Source of the DNA: JAABRU01 sp050180235
GTDB lineage: Bacteria > Desulfobacterota > Desulfobacteria > Desulfobacterales > Desulfococcaceae
Length of the DNA: 45,886 nt
NCBI GenBank assembly: GCA_050180235.1
Contig: JBFXEJ010000041.1
Location: 1-45,886 of the forward strand
Direction: 5' to 3'
Shown: piece by piece, positions 31,779 through 41,900 of the stretch
How positions within the stretch are numbered: the stretch's first letter is position 1
How the letters are laid out: the number at the start of each line of letters is the position of its first letter
Translations under genes and position numbers: made by a program
The notes under the pieces: generated by a model
Told to the model about the DNA's origin: nothing
Seen by the model: only the letters and a program-made list of their open reading frames with translations
Databases searched by the model: none

Positions 31779-32192
31779 AGTTTGCTCCGTTTATGGGTTT
31801 ATGGGAAATTTGCTGTATTATAACTGCATGGACTGTTTTTAAACAGCTACCTGAAAAAAATTGACAATCCATGCGGTTCCGCATTCCGGAAACGAAATTT
31901 TGCTCTGCCCCGCGGCTCATGGCCGTCTGTATGAATTTACAATAGAAAGAAATGAAGTGCAAGATATTCTGCGGGATTTCCGGAAAAAATTCCGGTTTTC
32001 AAAAATAAAAAAAATATTTTGTATCATTGCGAAAAAATAAATTGCAAACCTCTTATGAAATGTTGTAAAGAAGATAAACTTTGTTCAGGAACAAAATCTT
32101 CCCCTGAAGGGAGGTGCGGATGGCAGGTCACGGAAGAACCTGCGACCGGTTGTTTTCAAAGGCATGGTTTTTTATTTTTGTCAAAAATCCAT
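31779..32192. other. Gene-free leader region of the Cache-protein gene
   Basis: A gap with divergent promoters expected. Near 32122-32144, GCAGGT-CACGGAAGA-ACCTGC forms a small hairpin about 60 bases before the gene, and AAGATAAACTTTGTTC followed by AGGAACAAAATCTT (32071-32101) can form another. They might be a structured leader; I cannot match a known riboswitch. Confidence 0.35.
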
Positions 32193-32205
32193 TTAAGGAG
32201 GTTTC

Positions 32206-32592
32206 ATGAAAAAGCTGTTGACTGTTTCTTTGGCTTTGGTATTGGGTTTGGTGCTGGCATCCGGCGCATTGTGTGCTGACAAGGACGCTATCAAAAAACA
32301 GGTGGATGACATTGTCGCGGCTATTGACGGCGGCAAAACAGCACAGGATTTCGCGTCTGCGGCCAAAAATGATCCCTATGTTTTCATCATGGAGGCCGAT
32401 GGCAAACTGCTGGTTCATCCCAAACTGGAAGGTCAGAACCTGAAGGAAAAAGCTGAACCGGTATATACCGAAGTCGCAAAGGGAACCCCGGAAGGTCTGT
32501 GGGTGGATTATATGTGGCAGGAAAAAATGAAACACACCTACAGCCGGAAAACCGCAGGCGGACTCATTGTGGGCAGCGGATACTCTGATTAA
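32206..32592 (+). CDS. Secreted single-Cache domain protein
   Basis: A 128-residue exported protein. The signal peptide (MKKLLTVSLALVLGLVLASG, cleavage after LCA) is followed by a lone sCache_2-type domain: KKQVDDIVAAIDGGKTAQDF, PYVFIMEADGKLLVHPKLEG, NLKEKAEPVY and GGLIVGSGY. Cache domains bind small ligands such as organic acids; here there is no membrane anchor or output domain, so it is a free periplasmic binding module. AAGGAGG seven bases before the ATG and a strong terminator after the stop suggest high expression as a single gene. Confidence 0.88.
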   Translation: MKKLLTVSLALVLGLVLASGALCADKDAIKKQVDDIVAAIDGGKTAQDFASAAKNDPYVFIMEADGKLLVHPKLEGQNLKEKAEPVYTEVAKGTPEGLWVDYMWQEKMKHTYSRKTAGGLIVGSGYSD

Positions 32593-32620
32593 TACGTAAA
32601 AGGTGATTTTTGGAGATAAA

Positions 32621-32652
32621 AAACAGGGCGGTCAGAAATGACCGCCCTTTGT
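32621..32652 (+). terminator. Rho-independent terminator
   Basis: AGGGCGGTCA pairs with TGACCGCCCT around GAAA (32625-32648), followed by TTTG. A stable tetraloop hairpin 32 bases after the Cache gene. Confidence 0.85.
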
Positions 32653-32655
32653 ATT

Positions 32656-32745
32656 CAGGAACAGGGGCTGGGGATTGGGGAAAAGGGGATGGGGAGCAGG
32701 GAAAAGGGGATTGGGGAGCAGGAGATGGGGATCAGGGAGCGGCAT
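32656..32745. repeat. G-rich low-complexity repeat
   Basis: Repeated GGGGATTGGGGA and GGGGAGCAGGG units, similar to those between moxR and DUF58. Possible G-quadruplex former. Confidence 0.55.
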
Positions 32746-32766
32746 TTTTTTGAAAGTTGGGTATTT

Positions 32767-32858
32767 ATACCAATTTTCCATTGATTTTTTCAGAAAATCC
32801 CCTCCTGAGAGGGGCAGTGGTGTGTTTCATAAGTATCTTTCCAATGGCGAATTGGTAT
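32767..32858. repeat. Family C short element, copy C3
   Basis: A 92-bp intact element: ATACCAATTTTCCATTGA ... CCAATGGCGAATTGGTAT, with the internal CCCCTCCTGAGAGGGG hairpin. The best complete example of the short variant; C2 at 28949 is its truncated relative. Confidence 0.78.
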
Positions 32859-32929
32859 TATTACTGATCTCTATTCCCTAACCCCTACCCCCTGTTCCCT
32901 GACCCCTTACCTCCAACTCCTGACCATCT

Positions 32930-33391
32930 TTAACTGTCTTCCTTATCCGAACTGCCCACCCTTATATTTTTCTTTGGTCTCATTGCCTCTCCAAATGTAT
33001 ATTGCAGAATTTTTTTCACTGCCTCCCGGTCTCCGCTTGTCCATGAAACAATTTTCCCTCCGGTCTGCATCAGGGCCATTGCCAGCCATGCCAGTATGAC
33101 AGAACCTCCGCAGAACACCATCAGGGATATGATCATGGAGATGGGAATAATTTTTTTCCCTACTGTCACGTCCAGTGCCTCTCCGCCGATATTCTCCCCC
33201 AGGCGGATCAGTATCTCATGAATTTTTTCGGGTTCTCTCAGGGCATCATAAATAAGATTAAAAATATCAATGCTGTATTTGAGACCAAACAGCATGATGA
33301 TCAGACCGATGCAGGTGGCGGCAAAGGCGGCAGCGGATTTCAGGGTCTCAATGGGATACGATGGCTGATCGTATTTGACGGACAGGCTCAT
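32930..33391 (-). CDS. Small membrane protein of unknown function
   Basis: A 153-residue protein with two predicted transmembrane helices: FAATCIGLIIMLFGLKYSI (about 21-40) and IISLMVFCGGSVILAWLAMA (about 85-107). They are separated by an acidic loop (YDALREPEKIHEILIRLGE), and the C-terminal tail is charged. No family recognised. The ATG at 33391 is supported by an AAGGAGAG ribosome site, so an in-frame ATG 13 codons upstream is rejected. It stands alone on the minus strand between repeats. Confidence 0.75.
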   Translation of the reverse strand: MSLSVKYDQPSYPIETLKSAAAFAATCIGLIIMLFGLKYSIDIFNLIYDALREPEKIHEILIRLGENIGGEALDVTVGKKIIPISMIISLMVFCGGSVILAWLAMALMQTGGKIVSWTSGDREAVKKILQYTFGEAMRPKKNIRVGSSDKEDS

Positions 33392-33779
33392 TTTGCTCTC
33401 CTTTGTTATGCGGTTAATCTGTTTTTGCAAAAATCATGGTGGTTTCGGAAAATGATTTCACAGATCGGACAGACCGTCAAACTTATAATGCCTGTCCTGA
33501 AGTCATTTTCCCGGAAACACATAAACATGGATGTTCTGCTTCTCATATCATATGAAGATAAAAAATAAAATCCGTTTTTCTTTCTTTTGCCCCATTTTTT
33601 CCATTCCCAAAGGATACGGAGCTTCCGCTCTTTCTTATCTGACTGTCATGCACCATGCTGATCTTCAAATCTGTATTGCGGACATGCCCCAATATATATT
33701 ATGGTGTCTGGCATAAAGCAGAAAAAGGGACTGAACAAAAAACATACCGTCCTTTTCAGGTCATGCGGCAGAGATTATA
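33392..33779. other. Intergenic region before family D repeat
   Basis: AT-rich gap holding the promoter of the small membrane protein. I see no supported gene, terminator or repeat here. Confidence 0.35.
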
Positions 33780-33915
33780 ACTCACCTTACGCACTATACT
33801 TATACCGATGAAAGCCGGTATCCGCAAATATTTGAAAAAACTGGATTCCGGCTTTCGCCGGAATGACGGTGAAAGCAGATAACTTCCTGATTTTTGGAAA
33901 GTCTGCGTAAGATAA
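33780..33915. repeat. Family D REP-like repeat, copy D1
   Basis: Contains ATACCGATGAAAGCCGGTAT and GGATTCCGGCTTTCGCCGG, each a hairpin, then AACTTCCTGATTTTTGGAAA and TGCGTAAG. Copy D2 at 42845 has the same order. It lies just before the REC-kinase gene. Confidence 0.75.
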
Positions 33916-33944
33916 GACAATAAAATATTCATCGGAGGGGAAAA

Positions 33945-35078
33945 ATGGGTGACAGAAAATACCGGATACTGGTTGTGGACGATGAACCCAACAACCTGCA
34001 GCTTATGAGGCAGATTCTCAGTCCACATTATCAGATGGCCTTTGCCGCAAGCGGCCCCAAGTCTCTGGATATTGTAAAAACACTGGAAACCGACCTGATT
34101 CTTCTGGATATAATGATGCCGGGAATGGATGGATACGAAGTATGCGAAAGACTCAGGAATGACGAAAAAACAAAGCATATTCCTGTCATTTTTGTCACTG
34201 CAAAGGATGATGTGGATGACGAAGTCAGAGGACTGGAACTCGGAGCCATTGACTATATCACCAAACCGGTCAGTCCATCCATTGTAAAGGCCAGGGTGAA
34301 AAACCAACTGGAACTGAAATCCGCTCTTGAAAAAATTGAAAAACAGAATCAGCGGCTGGAAAAGCAGAATATGGAACTGAAGGATGCAGCGGTGCTTCGG
34401 GAGGATGTGGAACGGATCACCCGTCATGATCTCAAAACACCGCTTAATGCCATCATCGGAGTGCCCCGTATAATGATGATGGACAGAAATCTGCCGGAAA
34501 AATACAAAAATTTTCTGAAAATGATAGAGGACGCCGGTCTGACCATGCTCAGCATGATCAATTTTTCCCTTGATTTGTTCAAAATGGAAAGAGGAATATA
34601 CCGTTTTCGGCCGGCTGCGGTGGATATAAGCGGGATAATCGCAAAAATCCTCGCGGAGCTCAGGGAACTGGAAAGCAGCAGAAATCTGTATCCGGAACTG
34701 CTGGTGAACGGAAAAATATGCAAAAATCCTGACAGTTTCACAGCTCAGGGAGAAGAACTGCTCTGCTATTCAATGCTGTCCAATCTCATACGGAACGCTT
34801 TTGAGGCTTCTCCCGAAGGGGAGCGGATACGTATTGAGCTTGCACGGGAAAAGGATTATGCGGTCATCCGCATTCATAACAAAGGAGCGGTTCCCCCGGA
34901 AATCCGGGACAGGTTTTTTGACAAATACGTCACTTCCGGGAAAAAATCCGGCACAGGGCTCGGAACCTATTCTGCCCGCCTGATTGCCCTTACCCAGGGC
35001 GGCAGCATTGATATGGACACTTCAGAGGAAAAAGGCACAATCCTGACAGTACGTCTTTTAATGGTGAATGATAAATGA
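33945..35078 (+). CDS. Response regulator-histidine kinase hybrid (REC-HisKA-HATPase)
   Basis: A 377-residue cytoplasmic protein. The receiver has D55 (LILLDIMMPGMDG) and switch residues VTAK and YITKPV. A coiled coil (about 120-150) leads to H161 (ITRHDLKTPLNAI) and a HATPase domain with N-box SNLIRNAFEASPEG, a relaxed G1 (IHNKGAVPPEIRDRFF) and G2 GTGLGTY. This is the same architecture as the gene at 4500, though clearly a different subfamily. It opens the signalling island. The C-terminus (LLMVNDK) runs into a tandem repeat whose first unit supplies the stop codon. GGAGGGG precedes the ATG. Confidence 0.9.
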   Translation: MGDRKYRILVVDDEPNNLQLMRQILSPHYQMAFAASGPKSLDIVKTLETDLILLDIMMPGMDGYEVCERLRNDEKTKHIPVIFVTAKDDVDDEVRGLELGAIDYITKPVSPSIVKARVKNQLELKSALEKIEKQNQRLEKQNMELKDAAVLREDVERITRHDLKTPLNAIIGVPRIMMMDRNLPEKYKNFLKMIEDAGLTMLSMINFSLDLFKMERGIYRFRPAAVDISGIIAKILAELRELESSRNLYPELLVNGKICKNPDSFTAQGEELLCYSMLSNLIRNAFEASPEGERIRIELAREKDYAVIRIHNKGAVPPEIRDRFFDKYVTSGKKSGTGLGTYSARLIALTQGGSIDMDTSEEKGTILTVRLLMVNDK

Positions 35079-35147
35079 TAAATGATGAATGGTGAATGAT
35101 AATGATGAATTATGAATGATAAATGGTGAATGGTGAATGATGAATTT
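35060..35147. repeat. Short tandem repeat, ATGAATG/ATAAATG units
   Basis: About 88 bases of imperfect 7-base units (ATGATAAATG, TGGTGAATG, TGATGAA and so on). It begins within the last codons of the REC-kinase gene. Slippage here could change the C-terminus by a few residues. Confidence 0.75.
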
Positions 35148-35169
35148 ATGTTATGCAGCCTTTTCAAAA

Positions 35170-35265
35170 AACAGTTAATTACTGATGTTACGCAGCTTTT
35201 TCAAAAATCAGAGAGTTATCAGCTTTCACAGTCATTCCGGCGTAAGCCGGAATCCAGTGTTTTCA
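35170..35265. repeat. Family D REP-like repeat, inverted copy D3
   Basis: GTCATTCCGGCGTAAGCCGG followed by AATCCAGTG, with TTACGCAGCTTTTTCAAAAA before it. It is the reverse complement of the family D arrangement. Confidence 0.65.
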
Positions 35266-35359
35266 GACAGTTCCGGATACCGATTTTGACCCTGCAAGGG
35301 ATGCGGCCATCAGACTGGCACGGGATATGGGGCTTGATCTGTCAGTCACGGCACATCTG

Positions 35360-35508
35360 ATACAAAATCGCTATTGATTTTATACAATACTGTCAGTTTT
35401 TTTCACCATTCCAAGTGTGCAAAAAACCGCTCCGCTTAATTTTTGCACTCCTCCGGATCAGTCCGGGGCGGAAGTGCAGATTGTATCAGGTCAATGGCGA
35501 ATCGGTAT
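35360..35508. repeat. Family C long variant, copy C4
   Basis: A 149-bp element, ends ATACAAAATCGCTATTGATT and TCAATGGCGAATCGGTAT. The inner part GTGCAAAAAACCGCTCCGCT with AATTTTTGCACTCCTCC is the reverse complement of the centre of C5 at 45697. It ends 19 bases before the binding-protein gene. Confidence 0.72.
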
Positions 35509-35527
35509 GACACCATAAGGAGAATAG

Positions 35528-36625
35528 ATGAAAACAGATAAGGCAGTTCACGGAATTCTGCTTTTTGCACTGGCTGTTTTTTTCAGTCTGTCCGGCCCGG
35601 TCTTCTGTGCTGATTCGGAGAAAGAAAAAACAGACAGGCAGTCCCTGGTTTTTCTCAACTGGTCGGAATATCTGTCACCTGAGCTTGTGAAAGCCTTTGA
35701 AACCGGGTTCAGTGCAAGTGTCAAAGAGGTGTTTTTTGAAACCAATGAAATGCGGGATGAAAAACTGGCTCTGACCAACGGACAGGGATATGATATTGTG
35801 CTGGTATCAGGATCTGCGGTGGAACATTATGCCGGACAAAAATGGATTTGCCCCCTGAATTTTGGCAAAATTCCGAATATCCGACATATTGAATCACGCT
35901 GGCGGAACGCTTTTCCCGGTGCGCAGCAGTATGCTGTTCCCTATACATGGGGAACCCTGGGGATTGCCTGGAGAAAGGATTTGTTTGACGGCAAAGTCAG
36001 CAAATGGAAGCATCTGTTTGAGCCTGCCGAACCCCTGCGGGGAAAAATCATGATGATCCGGGATTCCAATGAAACCATAGGCATGGCCCTGAAATCCCTG
36101 GGATATTCTGTCAACAGCACAGATATGGCGCAACTGGGTGAGGCAGAGAAAGTGCTGCTGGCACAGAAATCTTTTGTCAGGGAATATTCCTATATCATGC
36201 TGGACAAAACCTCCGGTCTGATTACCGGCGATTATCACATAGCTATGGTTTACAACGGGGATGCTGTGGCCCTGCAGCATCTCAATGAGAATATTGCATT
36301 CACTGTTCCGCAGGAGGGAACAAATATCTGGGTGGATTATCTGGCCATCATGGAAAGTTCGGATAAAAAAGATCTGGCACATGCCTTTCTCAATTTTCTC
36401 AATGAAGCTGAAAACGCTGCCAAATCAGCGTCTTTTCTGTATTATGCCACACCAAACAGGGCTGCGGAAAAATATTTGCCTGCTGAACATCTGAACAATC
36501 CACTTATTTATCCATCCGCGGATATTTTATTCCGCTCAGAGTTTTTCAGAAAACTCCCGCCCCGGATAAAAAAGGAACGGAATGCCATTTTTTCCAGAGT
36601 GCTGAAACAGGAAAAAAACAGATGA
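35528..36625 (+). CDS. PotD-like periplasmic substrate-binding protein coupled to a sensor kinase
   Basis: A 365-residue exported protein. The signal peptide ends near SGPVFCA (residue ~28). The mature part resembles spermidine/putrescine-binding proteins: LVFLNWSEYLSPELVKAFE, GYDIVLVSGSAVEHY, YAVPYTWGTLGIAWRKD, VYNGDAV and a C-terminal YYATPNRAAEKYLP. No permease or ATPase genes are present. The stop overlaps the start of the sensor kinase by 4 bases (ATGA), so it most likely delivers a ligand signal to that kinase instead of to a transporter. The ligand (a polyamine or other small molecule) is not established. The start has AAGGAG seven bases upstream. Confidence 0.87.
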   Translation: MKTDKAVHGILLFALAVFFSLSGPVFCADSEKEKTDRQSLVFLNWSEYLSPELVKAFETGFSASVKEVFFETNEMRDEKLALTNGQGYDIVLVSGSAVEHYAGQKWICPLNFGKIPNIRHIESRWRNAFPGAQQYAVPYTWGTLGIAWRKDLFDGKVSKWKHLFEPAEPLRGKIMMIRDSNETIGMALKSLGYSVNSTDMAQLGEAEKVLLAQKSFVREYSYIMLDKTSGLITGDYHIAMVYNGDAVALQHLNENIAFTVPQEGTNIWVDYLAIMESSDKKDLAHAFLNFLNEAENAAKSASFLYYATPNRAAEKYLPAEHLNNPLIYPSADILFRSEFFRKLPPRIKKERNAIFSRVLKQEKNR

Positions 36626-38946
36626 CTCTTCGCATAAAAATATTGTCAGTGGTGATTCCCCTGACAGTCCTTCCTCTGCTGATTCTGGGATGGACGGCCT
36701 ATGAACACCTGAAAAAAGAAGCGGAACACAGGGCGTTCCGGCAGATGGAAACACTTCTCAGCCAGTCCGCTATGCACATACAGTCGGATATGAAAACAGC
36801 GGTTGCCAATATCGGACTTCTTTCCGAATCCGCTCTGCTGCACCAGTATCTGCTGGCTGATGAGGCGGATCGGTATGAACTATGGCAGCCGCCCCTGCTG
36901 AAACTGTTTTCCACCTATGCCCGTGCATATCCGGATTATTATGAAATACGGGTTCTGCTTCCGGACGGATACGAGGATACGCGCTTTACTGTGGAGAATA
37001 TACCCAATACCTCTGAAAAAGAAGGTGATTCATGGTATTTTCAGGAAATCAGCAGAAAGGAAAGCACGGTTTGCACCACAGTTTTTCAAAACCCGGACAA
37101 TCAGGAAAATTCCTTTCTGATTGCCCGGAAACTGGTTTTCCGGGACAGCACAGTGGATGACATATCCGCAGAACCTGTATTGAGAGGCTATCTGCTCATT
37201 ACCGTTCGTCCGGCATATATACGGCAACTGGTGAATAGCGTAAGTATTGGCAGGAACGGATGGATTTTTTTTGCAGACAGTAAATGCAGTATTCTTTTTT
37301 ATCCCGAAAACCTGGGACAGGTTCCTGTTCTGGCTCCGGAACTGACGGATCTTCTGCGGGAACACACCCGGACCGGAAAAATCCTCAAAGCCCGGTTCAG
37401 AGGGGAAACAGTTTTTTTCCGCTCAATTTCACTGGATGCAGGACTGTTTATGGTTGGAGTGCTTCCGGAACAGGAACTTCTGACTGCGGGCCGGAAACTG
37501 GGGAAAATTGTTGGCGGCATTGTTGCCGGAAGCATTTTTCTTGCCACTGTGCTGATGTTCTTCCTGCTGAACACACTGGTGCTACGTCCGATCCGGAAAC
37601 TGGACAGGGCTGCCCGCGATATTGGCAGCGGCAATCTGGATATCCGTATTGACCTGGGCACATACGATGAAATAGGGGTATTGGCAGCAGAATTTGAGCG
37701 GATGGCGGCAGAACTTAAACATATCAAATCACATCTGGAGGAAACCGTTGAATCCCGCACCTCCGAGCTGGCAGCAGCCAATACAGAACTGAAAAAAGCG
37801 GTTGCAGAACTGAAAAAAGCCAAGGAGTCCGCTGAAACAGCCTCCCGTGTGAAAAGTGAATTTCTGGCAAACATGGGGCATGAAATCCGGACACCCATGA
37901 ATGCGGTTATCGGTTTCATCAGTCTGACCCTGGAAAATCCGGAACTGAACCCGTCCGGACGCAGAAATTTGGAAACCGCCCTGAGATCAGCCCGGATACT
38001 GCTTGCACTGCTCAAAGACATTCTGGATGTCAGCAAACTGGAAAGCGGGAGTCTGAAACTGAAAACAGTGTCTTTCAATTTGCATTCCCTGATACATGAC
38101 ACCTTCCGGAGCATTGCGCACGAGGCGGAAAAAAAAGGACTGGTTCAGGAAATCAGGATAGAACCGGCAGTTCCTGCCAACTGCATCGGAGATCCTTTCA
38201 GGATAAAGCAGATCCTCATCAATCTGCTGGGAAATGCTGTCAAATTCACGGAAAAAGGCAGTGTAAGACTGCATGTATCTCCGGGAGACAGGCCCGGAAT
38301 TCTGCATTTTGCTGTACAGGATACCGGAATCGGCATTCCTGCTGACAGGCTTGACAGCATCTTTGAACTGTTCTCCCAGGGAGACGGTTCTGCCACCCGG
38401 AATTTTGGCGGAACCGGGATGGGAACCACCATTTCCGGAAAACTGGCCGAACTTATGGGTGGCGATATCAGGGTGGAGAGCGAAGAGGGACGGGGAAGCA
38501 TCTTTTCTGTCACCCTTGCACTGGAAGAAGCTCCGTCTGCGTCAGAAATGCCGGAATCCCCGGAGCAGTCACCAGACTTTTCCGCGACTGCGGCAATGTC
38601 ATCAGATTCTGCCTTTATTGCAGACAAAGGACAGGCAGGGAAAAACTTTTCTGCTGATTTTGCAGACAAGGGAAGCGGCAGCATTATGCAGCCTCCGGCT
38701 TATGAACCCGCAGATTTGTCTGTTCTCAGAGAACTGTTCCGGAACATGCTGGTTTCTTTTGAAGAATGCAACCCGGTCAGTGCCGATCCTTTTATTGAAA
38801 AACTGGAAAAGTTTCTTTCTCCGCAGCAGATTTATCCCATAAAACAGCAGTTGGAAAATTTTGACTTTGACAGGGCAGAGGAGGAGACACTTAAACTGGC
38901 AGGGCTGCTGGGCATTGAATGCAAAATGACAGGTGAAATTATATGA
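36622..38946 (+). CDS. Membrane sensor histidine kinase (Cache-like sensor, HAMP, HisKA, HATPase)
   Basis: A 774-residue inner-membrane kinase. TM1 is about 7-25, a Cache-like periplasmic domain about 30-290 (YYEIRVLLPDGYED; SIGRNGWIFFADSKCSILFY), TM2 about 295-320 and HAMP 321-373 (LRPIRKLDRAARDIGSGNL). A coiled coil precedes HisKA with H420 in FLANMGHEIRTPMNAVIGF (G replaces the usual S). HATPase has N-box NLLGNAVKF, G1 DTGIGIP and G2 GGTGMGTT. No receiver. Residues 700-765 form a tail (LRELFRNMLVSFEECNP ... NFDFDRAEEETLKLAGLLGI) also present at the end of the next protein. The start overlaps the binding-protein gene and the stop overlaps the hybrid kinase gene, each by 4 bases. Confidence 0.93.
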   Translation: MTLRIKILSVVIPLTVLPLLILGWTAYEHLKKEAEHRAFRQMETLLSQSAMHIQSDMKTAVANIGLLSESALLHQYLLADEADRYELWQPPLLKLFSTYARAYPDYYEIRVLLPDGYEDTRFTVENIPNTSEKEGDSWYFQEISRKESTVCTTVFQNPDNQENSFLIARKLVFRDSTVDDISAEPVLRGYLLITVRPAYIRQLVNSVSIGRNGWIFFADSKCSILFYPENLGQVPVLAPELTDLLREHTRTGKILKARFRGETVFFRSISLDAGLFMVGVLPEQELLTAGRKLGKIVGGIVAGSIFLATVLMFFLLNTLVLRPIRKLDRAARDIGSGNLDIRIDLGTYDEIGVLAAEFERMAAELKHIKSHLEETVESRTSELAAANTELKKAVAELKKAKESAETASRVKSEFLANMGHEIRTPMNAVIGFISLTLENPELNPSGRRNLETALRSARILLALLKDILDVSKLESGSLKLKTVSFNLHSLIHDTFRSIAHEAEKKGLVQEIRIEPAVPANCIGDPFRIKQILINLLGNAVKFTEKGSVRLHVSPGDRPGILHFAVQDTGIGIPADRLDSIFELFSQGDGSATRNFGGTGMGTTISGKLAELMGGDIRVESEEGRGSIFSVTLALEEAPSASEMPESPEQSPDFSATAAMSSDSAFIADKGQAGKNFSADFADKGSGSIMQPPAYEPADLSVLRELFRNMLVSFEECNPVSADPFIEKLEKFLSPQQIYPIKQQLENFDFDRAEEETLKLAGLLGIECKMTGEII

Positions 38947-41900
38947 GAGAACCGGAACATGGCAGTAAAACTGCAAAAATCCTGATTGTTGATGACAACA
39001 TGGTCAATCTTATGATTCTGGGCAGGATGCTCAAAGAGCACGGATATTCTGTCTCTGTGCAGAAGGACGGACGGAAGGTGATGAGCCAGGTACAGAAACT
39101 GCGTCCGGATATCATTCTCCTGGATATAATGATGCCCGGTATCAGCGGATACGATGTGTGCAGGCAGTTGAAATCCGGGAAACAGACACAGGACATTCCG
39201 GTAATCTTTGTCAGTGCACTGCATGAACAGAAAGACAAGGTAATGGCTTTTTCCTCAGGCGGGGTGGATTATATCACCAAACCTTTTCAGCCTGAGGAAG
39301 TGCTGGTCCGTGTCAGAACCCATCTTTCCCTGCTGGATTCCCGCAGGAGTCTGGAGGAGAAAAATACACAGTTGGAATATGCGGAAAAAGCTCTGCGCAG
39401 GCAGAATCAGTACCTGACCGCTTTGCACCAACTGTCTTTGGATCTGCTTACGCACCTGAACCCGGATGAACTTCTGCAGAATATTCTGCAGGGGGCTTCG
39501 GATTTGAGCAATATACCTGACGGATTTATCTATCTGTTTGATCCGGAAAAAAACAATCTGGAAATCCGCTTTGCCATCGGCAGATTTGCCTCAATCATGG
39601 GATTTTGTCTCGCTCCCGGAGAAGGACTCTCCGGAAAAATATGGCAGACAGGGCAGCCCCTGTTCATTGAGGATTACCGGACATGGCAGGAAAGGGCACA
39701 AAATCCCTTTTTTGATTTCATTCACACGGCAGTGGGGATTCCCCTGTGCTCAAGAAAGAGGATCGAAGGAGTCATCGGTCTGACCGGTTCTGAAAAAGGA
39801 CAGCAGATTGGACACGAGGAGATATCCATACTGGAACTTTTTGCAAAACTTGCCTCTGTTGCCCTGGACAATGCCCGGCTGCATACAGACATGAAAGATG
39901 AAATTGACCAGAGGAAACGGATTGAGGAGGAACTGCGGAAAAGCGAATCCCTTTTCCGCTTTCAGTTTGAATACGGAAATATCGGCATTGCACTGACATC
40001 CCCGGAAAGAGGATGGCTTCGCGTGAATCCGAGACTGCTGGGTATGCTGGGATATACAGAAGATGAACTCCGGCAGAAGACCTGGACTGAAATGGCACAT
40101 CCGGATGATCTGGATACAGATGTTTTTCAGTTTCATCAGTTACTGGCAGGTGAAACTGATGCCTATGAGACAGATAAACGCTTTCTGCGAAAGAACGGAA
40201 AGATTCTGGAAACCCATATGACCGTGTCCTGTTATCGCGATCCGGACGGTTCTGTGCCCTTTGTCATTACTTCCCTTCAGGACATCACAGAGCGCAGACG
40301 GGCCGAGGAGGAACTCCGCAGGGCAAAGGAGAACGCCGAAACTGCAAACCTGGCCAAAAGCGGATTTCTGGCCAATATGAGTCATGAGATCCGGACGCCC
40401 ATGAACTCGGTGCTCGGTTTTCTGTCCCTGGTTCTGGATGAACCGGACATTCCGGAAAGACACCGCAGATATCTGCGCACCGCTTATGACTCATCCAAAT
40501 CACTGCTGCGTCTGATCAATGATATTCTGGATGTAAGCAAACTGGAAAGCGGCAGAATGGAAATGGAAAAAATTCCCTTTGATCTCGGCAGCCTGATGGA
40601 GAATATCATCCGGACATTTGACATTGCGGCAAAAGACAGGGGACTGGCCCTGCATCTTGATATTCACAGAGATGTTCCCCGGAATGTCACCGGAGATCCG
40701 GAAAGACTCCGGCAGATTCTCATGAATCTGACCGGCAATGCCATCAAGTTTACCGAAAAAGGGGAAATCCGGGTGCTGGCCGAACCGGGAAACCGGGCCG
40801 GTCTTGTGCATTTTTCCATTTCTGATACCGGCATCGGCATTCCCCCGGATAAAACAGAAAAAATTTTTGAACCCTTCACACAGGCTGATGGCTCAACTTC
40901 GCGGCGTTATGGCGGAACCGGTCTGGGAACCACCATTTCCAGACAGTTGACCGAACTTATGGGAGGGGAAATCCGGGCTGAAAGCCAGGTTGGAAAGGGA
41001 AGCACATTTCATGTCATAATTCCGATGGAACCTGCTGATATAACCGGAAAGTCACCGGATACAGATTTGGAGCGGGCTGTTCCCCGCTCCTTTGATGTAC
41101 TGGTTGCCGAGGATATCAGGGAAAACATGATGCTGGTAAAAATCCGGCTGGAACAGAGGGGGCACAATGTTATCACAGCCGGAAACGGTTATGAGGCGGT
41201 TGCTGCTTTTAAACGCGAAAAACCCGATATTGTCCTTATGGATATCCACATGCCGGAAATGGACGGTCTGGAGGCAGCCAGGCAAATACGGAAAATGGAA
41301 AACAGATCTGCCGATCATGTTCCCATTGTGGCACTGACAGCAAGTGTGATGAAAGAGGAAAGGCAGATATGTTTTTCTGCCGGAATGGAGGCAGTTGTGT
41401 CCAAACCTGTTGACTTTGAAAAACTTTTTCTGATTATGGAAAAACTGGTTCCCCCGGGCCGGGGCCGGGAACTGAAAGAAAACAGGACAGACACGGCAGA
41501 CAGCAGTCTCTCCGCTATGCTTACTGACAGCAGTTATGCACCCATTGACATAAAGAGGGGAATGGTGATTTGGCAGAATGAAAAGGCATATCAAAAGGCA
41601 CTGACAGGTTTTGGCCGGGAGTATGAAAAGGCAGCGGATCAGATTCGGGAACTTCTTGGCAGCGGGGATTGGGATGGTGCGTACCGCCTTGTCCATGCAC
41701 TCAAAGGAGTAAGCGGAAATCTGTGCGTGACAGATGTTTACCGCATTTCAGAAAATCTCTGCGATCTGATCCGGGAAAAAAATGCGGATAACAAACTGTC
41801 TCTCCTGATTCAGGACATTGACAGGGCAATGCACGCGGCTTTGGTCTCCATCCGGCAGACAGAACCTGAATCCGGATCAGCAGAAAAGGAAAATTTCGGA

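Noticed and set aside
32083..32165. Cyclic di-GMP riboswitch before the Cache gene
   Set aside because: The conserved GEMM core sequences are not present; only a simple hairpin is seen.
35060..35147. Possible CRISPR-like array
   Set aside because: Units are about 7 bases long and run directly together with no spacers; no cas gene is present.
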